A stretch of DNA of 36,695 nucleotides from Parcubacteria group bacterium GW2011_GWB1_40_14 (GTDB lineage Bacteria > Patescibacteriota > Minisyncoccia > Terrybacterales > GWB1-40-14), in NCBI GenBank assembly GCA_000996085.1, contig LBYG01000024.1, forward strand, positions 1-36,695. The letters are read 5' to 3'. Below are positions 15,862-22,187 of this stretch, one piece after another. The notes below the pieces were generated by a model. The model was not told the DNA's origin and did not search any database. It saw only the letters and a program-made list of their open reading frames with translations. The position numbers and the translations under genes are program-made. Every line of letters starts with the position of its first letter. Position 1 is the stretch's first letter.

Positions 15862-15933
15862 TGCCCTCGAGAGGAATCGAACCCCTATTTGAAGCTCCGC
15901 AAGCTTCCGTCCTATCCGTTGAACGACGAGGGC
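15862..15933 (-). tRNA. tRNA-Arg (anticodon GCG)
   Basis: A full 72-nt cloverleaf is present: acceptor GCCCTCG / CGAGGGC, D-stem GTTC / GGAC, anticodon stem GAAGC / GCTTC with loop TTGCGGA, 4-nt variable loop, T-stem AGGGG / CCTCT with TTCGATT, and discriminator A. No CCA is encoded. A20 in the D-loop and C35 are arginine identity elements. Most bacteria have ACG here. Confidence 0.9.
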
Positions 15934-15945
15934 ATATTACTTTAG

Positions 15946-16029
15946 TTCAAAATTTAAAATGCAAAGATAAAAATTTAGGAAATTCGCCTATGGCGAATAA
16001 CAAAAATTTTGATATTTTATATTTAATTT
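15946..16029. repeat. AT-rich inverted-arm element around a TTCGCC-tat-GGCGAA palindrome
   Basis: A long A/T-rich arm (TTCAAAATTTAAAATGCAAA...) and its approximate inverse complement enclose a small G+C palindrome. The right arm of the element at 25163-25315, reverse-complemented, closely matches this left arm. It lies between tRNA-Arg and the two-TM protein gene. Confidence 0.6.
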
Positions 16030-16034
16030 AACTA

Positions 16035-16844
16035 TCAGAATCCTATTTTTCTAGACAGCTGATCCATTAATGATATTTGTTCTTCTTTTTCCTTTAAAAA
16101 GTCTGTTAGAATCTTGCGTATTTCGTTTGGGTCGGCGTCTTCTAGTGGAAAATATAGCATAGGCATGAAGAATTTCTTAGAACGAAATGCTATCTCTTTT
16201 ATATCCGGCGGGTGATAAAATATCCAGAAAGATGAAATGTCTGTATAGGGGATGAATTTCATGCCAGCAAAAATACCTTCGTTAGTGAATCCAAAAGAAA
16301 TTATGCGAGGCTTTTTAAAAGCTAAAAGATGGATAATTATTGCTCCAACGATAGTAAGTATTGTAGCCGTATAACTTTTAAAGAATAAAAGGGATATTAA
16401 TATGAATATTGCGGCAACTATTATTGTTGTTTGTGTCCACAATTTTCTGTCTTTTTCGTAATAAGTATATTCCGGCGCGATCCAAGAAAATAAAGTATTT
16501 TCATATTCAACTATTTCAGATACGGGCTCTTCTTGTTTAACTTCTTTTTTCAAAAAAGGTAGATCTTTTTCTATTTGAGACTTTTCAGTTGGGTTTAAGG
16601 CAGGCAATTTAAAAGGCAAGGAATCGCTTTCAGGTAATTTTTCCGGCAAGCTTCCTTTTGGCTTTTCACTTTTTATCGGCACATTCGGATCGCTCCCTTC
16701 GATATGGCTCAGGGCAGGTCGCTCGCTCAGTGCAGGCAAATTATTAAGCTCTTCTTTATGGGCCGGAAGCAGGTTCGACTTACTCACTGCAAGCAGTCTT
16801 CTGCTTCTTAAATCTACAACGTTTTTTGAAGGTTTTTGTTCCAT
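16035..16844 (-). CDS. Membrane protein with two TM helices and C-terminal PH-like domain
   Basis: The protein is 269 aa. An acidic, proline- and lysine-rich cytoplasmic N-terminus (about 1-125) is followed by two TM helices (about 137-173) and a beta-rich C-terminal domain beginning near FGFTNEGIFAGMKFIPYTDISSF, which resembles bacterial PH-like domains, ending in a charged helix. Similar proteins recur in CPR genomes without known function. In the N-terminal region, PALSERPALSHIEGS (about 38-52) is encoded by a repeat containing CCCTTCGATATGGCTCAGGG, the same repeat class that invades recG. The stop is 5 nt from an AT-rich repeat. Confidence 0.6.
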   Translation of the reverse strand: MEQKPSKNVVDLRSRRLLAVSKSNLLPAHKEELNNLPALSERPALSHIEGSDPNVPIKSEKPKGSLPEKLPESDSLPFKLPALNPTEKSQIEKDLPFLKKEVKQEEPVSEIVEYENTLFSWIAPEYTYYEKDRKLWTQTTIIVAAIFILISLLFFKSYTATILTIVGAIIIHLLAFKKPRIISFGFTNEGIFAGMKFIPYTDISSFWIFYHPPDIKEIAFRSKKFFMPMLYFPLEDADPNEIRKILTDFLKEKEEQISLMDQLSRKIGF

Positions 16845-16871
16845 TTAATTTTATTTTCGTTCCAAATAAAT

Positions 16872-16960
16872 TGGCGGTGGGGGTGGGATTCGAACCCACG
16901 AGGGCTATTAACCCTAACGGTTTTCAAGACCGTCCGTTTCAACCACTCACGCACCCCACC
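16872..16960 (-). tRNA. tRNA-Ser (anticodon TGA)
   Basis: This is an 89-nt class II tRNA: acceptor GGTGGGG / CCCCACC, anticodon stem ACGGT / ACCGT with loop CTTGAAA (TGA), long variable arm, T-arm GTGGG-TTCGAAT-CCCAC, discriminator G. CCA is encoded, unlike in the other two tRNAs here. Confidence 0.95.
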
Positions 16961-17082
16961 TTATTAAATCCAAATTATATCAATTAAATACAACATAAGA
17001 TTATCATTATCTCTAATGACGAGCAAGCTGTAATAATATTGTATTATTTATGATTATGGCTATAATAGGAGATATGGCTGAA

Positions 17083-18078
17083 ATGCTTATAGATAAAAGA
17101 GTTATTTTCCCCAGAAATAAACAAAGGCAATTTATTTTACTCGCAAAAGAGAAGATTAATATTTCGTGGGGCGCAATGGCGGAGATGTTAAATGTTAGTT
17201 CAAGAACGTTAACTGATTGGAAACGTGAAAAATTCTCCATTCCTTTAGGTGCCATAACCGCTCTTTCAAAAAAGAGTGGTATAAAAATCCCTTACAATAT
17301 CGAAATCAAAGAACCGTTCTGGTATGTCCATAAAGGTGCGCGTTTGGGCGGTTTAGCACGCTACAAAAAATATGGCTCCATCGGTTCATCTGAGAAAAGA
17401 ATTGCGCAATGGCGAAGTTGGTGGGAAAAGGAGGGTCGTTTTCGAAAAAATACCATAAACAATACGCCGTTATCATTTAAGAAACCAAAACCGTCCGATA
17501 AATTATCTGAGCTTGTTGGTATTATTATAGGTGACGGCGGTATTAGTAAATATCAGATTAGTATTACCTTACATCATAAAGACGACGCTGAATATATGAT
17601 ATTTGTCATAAATTCAATAAAAGATTTATTTGAAGTTACTCCTGCCGTATATCATGATGCCAAAGATTCTGTTAATAATATTGTGATATCCAGGAAGAAT
17701 TTAGTAAAATTTTGTGTTGAAAAATTAGATTTAAAGATTGGCAATAAGATTCGTCAGCAAGTTGATATTCCCGAATGGATAAAAAGGAATAAAAAATTTC
17801 AGATTGCGTGCGTCCGTGGATTAATTGATACAGATGGTTCAGTAATTATTCATAAATATGGCGTTAATGGAAAATTATACAACTATAAAAAACTCCAATT
17901 TACCAGTCTTTCGAGACCTCTCCTTTTATCTGTTTATAAAATTTTAAAAGATTTAGAAGTAAATCCGCGCTTGGCAAGACAGAAAGAAGTCTGGATTGAT
18001 AGTAAAATGTCTGTTAAAAAATATTTTGATATAGTTGGCTCACATAACTTAAAACACTTGAATAGATATAGAAATTAA
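17083..18078 (+). CDS. LAGLIDADG homing endonuclease with N-terminal HTH
   Basis: The protein is about 331 aa from ATG 17083 (ATG 17050 and 17074 are alternatives; AGGAG at 17067-17071 is 11 nt from 17083 and only 2 nt from 17074). The N-terminus has a helix-turn-helix (SWGAMAEMLNVSSRTLTDWKRE). The two LAGLIDADG helices are LSELVGIIIGDGG and IACVRGLIDTDGS, each with the catalytic acidic residue, so it is a single-chain enzyme. It likely cuts a specific DNA site and promotes its own spread. It stands free between tRNA-Ser(TGA) and tRNA-Ser(GCT), both of which are intact and without introns. Confidence 0.85.
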   Translation: MLIDKRVIFPRNKQRQFILLAKEKINISWGAMAEMLNVSSRTLTDWKREKFSIPLGAITALSKKSGIKIPYNIEIKEPFWYVHKGARLGGLARYKKYGSIGSSEKRIAQWRSWWEKEGRFRKNTINNTPLSFKKPKPSDKLSELVGIIIGDGGISKYQISITLHHKDDAEYMIFVINSIKDLFEVTPAVYHDAKDSVNNIVISRKNLVKFCVEKLDLKIGNKIRQQVDIPEWIKRNKKFQIACVRGLIDTDGSVIIHKYGVNGKLYNYKKLQFTSLSRPLLLSVYKILKDLEVNPRLARQKEVWIDSKMSVKKYFDIVGSHNLKHLNRYRN

Positions 18079-18099
18079 TTTAGATTGTATGTAGCGCGA

Positions 18100-18188
18100 G
18101 GAGAGGTCGCATAGAGGCCTAGTGCGGCACGGTGCTAACGTGCTGACCCCTTTAAAAGGGTCCGTGGGTTCGAATCCCACCCTCTCCG
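18100..18188 (+). tRNA. tRNA-Ser (anticodon GCT)
   Basis: This is a class II tRNA with acceptor GGAGAGG / CCTCTCC, anticodon stem GCACG / CGTGC with loop GTGCTAA (GCT), a long variable arm around ACCC-CTTTAAAA-GGGT, T-arm GTGGG-TTCGAAT-CCCAC and discriminator G. CCA is not encoded. Confidence 0.95.
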
Positions 18189-18287
18189 CAAGTTAGGAAA
18201 TGAAGCAGTTGGCTCGCCAGCCGTTTTGCAAAAACGTTAGAGCTCGTTCATATTAAGAATATAAGTCGAACATGAAATCTACATTTG

Positions 18288-18506
18288 ATGAATGAAGGTT
18301 CAGAATTAGACACCATTTCCGACAGCGAAAATTTTGATATTTCGGTAAAAGTGGCGGAATTCAAAGAATTGAAGGGCGAAATTTACGCTTGTGGCTCTTG
18401 TCTAAAAATACGAGGGAAAGAAGAAAGCGGAGTGTGTCCTGTTTCCACGATGACTGATTTGTTAAAAATGGTTGAGAGTTCGGACAAGGTTTTAGTTTTT
18501 GGTTAA
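18288..18506 (+). pseudogene. C-terminal half of a DsrE-like protein
   Basis: The 72-aa reading frame ends in ELKGEIYACGSCLKIRG...PVSTMTDLLKMVESSDKVLVFG. This matches the C-terminal half of DsrE/YedF-type sulfur-relay proteins, which are normally about 115-120 aa, including the family's CGxCxxxRG motif. The N-terminal half (usually MKxLxFVLT...) is absent, and a TGA stands a few codons upstream in frame. It is either a decayed gene or a minimal remnant. ATG 18288 has no clear ribosome site. Confidence 0.55.
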
Positions 18507-18519
18507 TTCAGGGTGGCGA

Positions 18520-18592
18520 GGTTTCCGAGCGGCAGCAGGGCTGGCTTCCTTAGGGGGGGAATTCCGCCAGCCGAGCCCAGAGAGTTCCGTTC
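18520..18592. repeat. G+C-rich hairpin between the DsrE-like remnant and comFC
   Basis: GGCTGGC and GCCAGCC enclose about 22 nt with a run of seven G. The stretch 18507-18621 holds no gene. It vaguely resembles a tRNA 5' half but no acceptor partner exists. Confidence 0.4.
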
Positions 18593-18621
18593 GGATATTT
18601 TCAAACAGACACCGCAAAAAA

Positions 18622-19311
18622 TTATTCTTTTGCTACTATGGCAGCCCAGACTGAACGCGCGCCGTTTTGTTTTAATACGGCAGCAGCTTCTTTTAGGGTT
18701 GCGCAAGTTGTTGCTACATCATCTATCAGTAAAATATTTCTTCCCTGAAGTGTTTCATTGTTAGTAACAGCAAAAGCTCCTGAAATATTTTCAAATCTTT
18801 CGTCGCGTTTTAGATTAAGTTGCGGTTTAGTGTTTTTTGGGCGTATTAATATATCTTCAGATGCCATTTGAATATTAAGCAATGAAGAAATAGTTTTACT
18901 CAGTAGCGCAGATTGGTTAAAACCTCGCCAGCGCAATCGCTCTTGAGATAGGGGCATTGGTACGGCTAATAAATTATATTTTTGATAGTCGGGAGCAACA
19001 CAGTGTATTGCGTGTGCCAAGGCGGCCGCAAGTGGATTAGCTAATTTTCTTATAAATAAATATTTAAGATCATGTATGGCGACTTGTCCGATAGGATGTT
19101 TGTAGGGCATGGCGTATATGAACCTACGGAGCCCTAGTTTTATTATGCAATCATGGCGAATTGTGCTGTCGGGAAGTCTTTTTTGGCAAATAGGACAGCG
19201 AATATTTATATATTCAAAAAGAGTATTTTTACACTTTTCGCATAGGAAATTGCGCTGCAGTTGTAGCCCGCAACCTATACAGGAATAGGGGAAAATGAGT
19301 TCGGTCAGCAT
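18622..19311 (-). CDS. comFC: ComFC-family phosphoribosyltransferase-like competence protein
   Basis: The protein is 229 aa. The N-terminus has a zinc-binding set (CIGC, CEKC, then CPIC), and the C-terminus has the PRPP-site motif ILLIDDVATTCATL (about 191-204), with WRGFNQS and RFENISGAF as in ComFC/GntX. ComFC supports uptake and integration of transforming DNA; its exact reaction is not settled. The gene is transcribed divergently from pilM, with start codons about 25 nt from the pilM promoter, so both promoters share a very short AT-rich region. This placement supports a role of the pilus in DNA uptake. Confidence 0.85.
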   Translation of the reverse strand: MLTELIFPYSCIGCGLQLQRNFLCEKCKNTLFEYINIRCPICQKRLPDSTIRHDCIIKLGLRRFIYAMPYKHPIGQVAIHDLKYLFIRKLANPLAAALAHAIHCVAPDYQKYNLLAVPMPLSQERLRWRGFNQSALLSKTISSLLNIQMASEDILIRPKNTKPQLNLKRDERFENISGAFAVTNNETLQGRNILLIDDVATTCATLKEAAAVLKQNGARSVWAAIVAKE

Positions 19312-19319
19312 ATAATTTA

Positions 19320-19328
19320 TGTTATACT
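19320..19328 (+). promoter_or_regulatory. Extended -10 promoter of the pil operon
   Basis: TG-T-TATACT (5 of 6 to the -10 consensus with the TGn extension). The ATG at 19335 is six bases downstream, so transcription would begin at that ATG. Before element insertion this would have made a leaderless pilM mRNA. No good -35 is visible. Confidence 0.5.
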
Positions 19329-19337
19329 ATATGTATG

Positions 19338-19475
19338 CCAGGTAGTGAAAATTCGACCGTTCGCCTACGGCGAACTTAACTTAATTTGCCTGGTAAATTT
19401 TTTAATACGTTAAGAATATTTTAAACTAGAAATTCGTTAATTATCAATACAAATAGTCGAATTTCTACTACCTGG
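19338..19475. mobile_element. MITE-like 138-bp element at the pilM start, 20-bp inverted ends, TATG flanks
   Basis: The left end CCAGGTAGTGAAAATTCGAC and the right end (19456-19475) are inverse complements except for two positions. TATG stands on both sides (19334-19337 and 19476-19479), and the right TATG supplies the pilM start codon. Inside are a TTCGCC-tac-GGCGAA palindrome, GCCTGGTAAA and ACTAG. It encodes no protein. It lies in the pilM leader, so the RNA can fold into a long hairpin. It is related to the 97-bp repeats at 21172 and 21845. Confidence 0.7.
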
Positions 19476-19476
19476 T

Positions 19477-20583
19477 ATGATTTTGAATCTATTCAAGAGA
19501 AAGCCGAAGGGATTTCTCGGTATTGATATTGGAACCTCGTCAGTGAAAGTTGTGGAGTTATCTAGCACAAAAGCCGGGGTAAAATTGGAAACTTATGGCG
19601 AACTTAAGGCCTATGGTTATTTAAAAAGACTTTCTGATCCTATTCAGAGCAGTTCTTTACAGATGTTGGACAGCGAGGTAGCCGAAATGATCAAAAGGAT
19701 AATCGATGACGCAAATGTTTCAAGTACCGCAGCATCAATGTCTATTCCGGTTTTTTCTTCTTTTTTTACTTTACTGGAATTGCCGTCAATGAGCGTCAAG
19801 GAACTTGCGAGCGCGATTCCTTTCCAGGCTCGGCAGATAGTTCCAATACCTATTTCCGAAGTTGTATTGGATTGGGAAATAATCGGAAGATTTAATCCTC
19901 AAGCTGGGGGAAGTACCGTTCAAGAAAAATTACTGGTTTTATTAGTAGCTGTTCCGCGCGAAGTTGTAGATAAATATGTCCGTGTTGCTAAATTAGCCGG
20001 AGTTGAATTGCGCGGTTTGGAAGTTGAAACTTTCAGTGTGGTGCGAGCATTGTTACACGACAATCAAGAAACTAATTTATTGTTGGATATTGGGGCGCGC
20101 TCAACTAATATTACGATAGTCGATAGTGGCACTATTCGTATGAGCCACAATCTTGATATTTCGGGAAATGAATTTACTAAAACTTTAGCTCACGCGTTGG
20201 GCGTAAACATGAGACGCGCTGAAGAACATAAGATATCCCGGGGATTGGTTCAAAAAGGAGGAGAATTGGAAGCTTCCCGGGCACTCGTTCCTTTGATCGA
20301 TGCGGTCATGCAGGATGCAGAAAAAATAATGAATATTTATTATCGTAAATACGGTAAAAAAGTAGTGCGTGTGGTTTTGGGCGGGGGAAGTTCTAATCTG
20401 CCCGGACTTCGTGAATATCTTGAATCGCGTTTTGCCCGCGAAGTTGTTATAGGAGAGCCATTTTCAGCCATTAAATATCCCAATATTTTGGCACCGGTTA
20501 TACAGGAAATAGGTCCTGCGTTTTCTGTGGCTATAGGTCTTTCCTTGCGAGAAATTTTGCCGTCAAAATTAGCAGTTAAATAA
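19477..20583 (+). CDS. pilM: Type IV pilus assembly protein PilM
   Basis: The protein is 368 aa, an actin-like ATPase fold. The N-terminal FLGIDIGTSSVKVVEL (13-28) is the PilM phosphate-1 motif, LLLDIGARSTNI (about 200-211) is the phosphate-2 region and VVLGGGSSNLPGL (about 304-316) the adenosine motif. PilM is cytoplasmic and binds the N-terminal tail of PilN, linking the motor to the inner-membrane platform. The ATG directly abuts the inverted-repeat element, with no Shine-Dalgarno. The start is well supported by homology. It is the first gene of the pil operon, and pilN follows after 3 nt. Confidence 0.9.
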   Translation: MILNLFKRKPKGFLGIDIGTSSVKVVELSSTKAGVKLETYGELKAYGYLKRLSDPIQSSSLQMLDSEVAEMIKRIIDDANVSSTAASMSIPVFSSFFTLLELPSMSVKELASAIPFQARQIVPIPISEVVLDWEIIGRFNPQAGGSTVQEKLLVLLVAVPREVVDKYVRVAKLAGVELRGLEVETFSVVRALLHDNQETNLLLDIGARSTNITIVDSGTIRMSHNLDISGNEFTKTLAHALGVNMRRAEEHKISRGLVQKGGELEASRALVPLIDAVMQDAEKIMNIYYRKYGKKVVRVVLGGGSSNLPGLREYLESRFAREVVIGEPFSAIKYPNILAPVIQEIGPAFSVAIGLSLREILPSKLAVK

Positions 20584-20586
20584 AAA

Positions 20587-21165
20587 ATGGCAATTACCAT
20601 CAGTCCAAAAGGTTATGGAGGCGATGTAAATAAATCTGTAAATTACGGATCTTCTATTCCGTTGTTTTCTGTTATAGCGGTTATAGTTTTTGTGACAACA
20701 ATTATTCTGTGGTTGACGCTTTTTGCTATAAATTTTTCTTTAAAAAACCAGAAAACCGATCTTGAAGAAAGAAGAACCGAATTGCAGCTGGAAAAAAGCA
20801 ATCTTAAGCAGGAAGAAAGCCGTTTGCTAGACGCGCAAAGAAGGGTGTTTCAAATCAAAGAATTATTAGATAAACATCCCAACGGCCGTCTTATTTTTGA
20901 CGCTTTAAATTCCAGAACACGAGGCGATGTAAACTTTACAGCCGCAGAAGCCGATCTTCAGGGAAGCACACTAGAATTAACAGGACAAGCTAAAGATTTT
21001 CAGGCTCTTGCGGCGCAAATTTTGGCTTTTGAACGTGATGATCAAAATAGATTTCGTTCTGTGGCGGTAAAGAATATACGCAGGGATATTACATTGGGCG
21101 AAGTGGGAGCAGTATCATTTTCTATATCGTTGGGTTTTGATTCAGCCATACTTGTGAATAAATAA
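20587..21165 (+). CDS. pilN: Type IV pilus assembly protein PilN
   Basis: The protein is 192 aa. A short cytoplasmic N-terminus precedes one TM helix (about 24-50), a charged coiled coil (KNQKTDLEERRTELQLEKSNLKQ region) and a small alpha/beta domain. This is the PilN layout; PilN dimerises with PilO and binds PilM through its N-terminal tail. The start ATG is 3 nt after the pilM stop. Unlike its neighbours it is not preceded by a repeat element. Its stop is followed by the 97-bp repeat. Confidence 0.8.
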   Translation: MAITISPKGYGGDVNKSVNYGSSIPLFSVIAVIVFVTTIILWLTLFAINFSLKNQKTDLEERRTELQLEKSNLKQEESRLLDAQRRVFQIKELLDKHPNGRLIFDALNSRTRGDVNFTAAEADLQGSTLELTGQAKDFQALAAQILAFERDDQNRFRSVAVKNIRRDITLGEVGAVSFSISLGFDSAILVNK

Positions 21166-21171
21166 TAAATT

Positions 21172-21268
21172 ATGCCAGGTAGTGAAAATTCGACCGTTTC
21201 GCCAAAGGCGAAACAAAGAATAACATTATCTGGTAAACAGCAAAAAATATTTTTAATTAATTAACTAG
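21172..21268 (+). repeat. 97-bp repeat, copy 2, at the 5' boundary of pilO
   Basis: It is identical over all 97 bases to 21845-21941. It starts with ATG and the same CCAGGTAGTGAAAATTCGAC end as the pilM element, contains TTTCGCC-aaa-GGCGAAA, and ends ATTAATTAACTAG, which puts stops in all three forward frames. It can be read as a 30-codon frame (MPGSENSTV...KIFLIN). The right-hand inverted arm of the pilM element is missing. Confidence 0.9.
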
Positions 21269-21293
21269 AATTATAATTTCAATATTTCTTCTT

Positions 21294-21839
21294 TTGGGCA
21301 GTTTTATAGCCGGTGTTTTGGGCATGGTTCCATCATGGCAAGCAATAAATGAAAGCATTGCGAGTAAGAGAAATGTAGAAAAAACAGTTCGTGATCTTGA
21401 GATGTATTTTGCAAGTTTCGATACGTTAAAAAAAGATATTAAAAATAATATAACGCTCGAAACATGTAATCGTTTAAATAATATTGCGCCAAACGGAAAT
21501 GATCTGCCCCAACTAATGCTGCAATTTAATAGTTTGGCTTCAGCGCATAACGCTCAACTTCTGGGATTATCTGTAGGGGAGCCAATAGCGATATCTGAAA
21601 ATCCGGGCGCTTTGAAGAAATCAGTTTTAAATGCAGTTATACCCGTAAGTTTGGATAATTCTATGGCGTTTTTAGATAGCATTTATCATATCGAACGCTT
21701 GGTTGATGTAAGGTCTGTTAAAATAACAGCCCTTGCTAACACCAACACATCGGATACGCCCACGGCCGCGATAAATAATTTGGATGCGGTAATATATAGC
21801 GCAGGACGCCCTCTTGATTGTGCCAGTTTAACTAAATAA
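21294..21839 (+). CDS. pilO: Type IV pilus PilO-like protein, 5' end disrupted by repeat
   Basis: From TTG 21294 the product is 181 aa. One N-terminal TM helix is followed by a helical region (SIASKRNVEKTVRDLEMYFA) and a small periplasmic alpha/beta domain, as in PilO, which pairs with PilN. The open frame extends back to 21261, where it encodes a further hydrophobic stretch (RIIISIFLLL), so the natural TM helix begins before the TTG. No ATG, GTG or TTG lies in that extension. The gene therefore seems to have lost its native start when the 97-bp repeat arrived, or it is translated in an unusual way from the repeat's ATG. Identity is inferred from gene order and architecture. Confidence 0.65.
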   Translation: MGSFIAGVLGMVPSWQAINESIASKRNVEKTVRDLEMYFASFDTLKKDIKNNITLETCNRLNNIAPNGNDLPQLMLQFNSLASAHNAQLLGLSVGEPIAISENPGALKKSVLNAVIPVSLDNSMAFLDSIYHIERLVDVRSVKITALANTNTSDTPTAAINNLDAVIYSAGRPLDCASLTK

Positions 21840-21844
21840 ATTTT

Positions 21845-21941
21845 ATGCCAGGTAGTGAAAATTCGACCGTTTCGCCAAAGGCGAAACAAAGAATAACATT
21901 ATCTGGTAAACAGCAAAAAATATTTTTAATTAATTAACTAG
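21845..21941 (+). repeat. 97-bp repeat, copy 3, at the 5' boundary of the pilP-like gene
   Basis: It is a perfect direct copy of 21172-21268, so the two copies flank the pilO body, 673 bp apart. TTATG precedes and ACTAG ends both copies; the sequences beyond are unrelated. The absence of any mismatch means recent duplication, recent movement or gene conversion. Confidence 0.9.
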
Positions 21942-21950
21942 TTCATTGTA

Positions 21951-22187
21951 GTGGTTGGAATTTCAGGTTTTATTTATCTGCAAATAAAATCTAAAATTTC
22001 CGAACCGCTTCCCCCATACCAAAACGCGGAATTTAAAGTAGATAAATTAAATACAGAAGTTTTTTCCAGCAAATTATTCTTGAATTTACGCACATTAGCA
22101 GTTTCGCCCGGACAAAGCGATTATAATAAATGTCTTGGCGTGCCGGGACGTCCTCATATTTTTACTCCTTTTGTACCATGCCCGTAA
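21951..22187 (+). CDS. Short PilP-like single-TM protein, 5' end disrupted by repeat
   Basis: From GTG 21951 the product is 78 aa: part of a TM helix (VGISGFIYLQI) and a short extracytoplasmic tail that ends GVPGRPHIFTPF, resembling the VGRxNPF ends of small CPR proteins encoded between pilO and pilB. The frame is open from 21942 and encodes FIVV before the GTG, so part of the helix lies upstream, right next to the 97-bp repeat, as in pilO. The stop overlaps the start of pilB by 10 nt, which indicates translational coupling. The PilP role is inferred from position only. Confidence 0.5.
   Translation: MVGISGFIYLQIKSKISEPLPPYQNAEFKVDKLNTEVFSSKLFLNLRTLAVSPGQSDYNKCLGVPGRPHIFTPFVPCP

Noticed and set aside
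18515-18590. A tRNA-like sequence (GGTGGCGAGGTTTCCGAGCGG)
   Set aside because: The 5' part looks like a class II tRNA but there is no anticodon arm, T-arm or pairing 3' acceptor.
21172-21310. Translation from the 97-bp repeat into pilO by frameshift or ribosome hopping (for example ATT to ATT)
   Set aside because: A -1 shift would have to occur at the stop itself without a slippery heptamer, the offset needed differs for pilP, and ATT matches are expected by chance in such AT-rich DNA. Kept only as a remote option.
21172-21941. Small intron between repeat ATG and ACTAG
   Set aside because: A single splice pattern cannot restore both pilO and pilP frames, and 97 nt is too short for a self-splicing intron.
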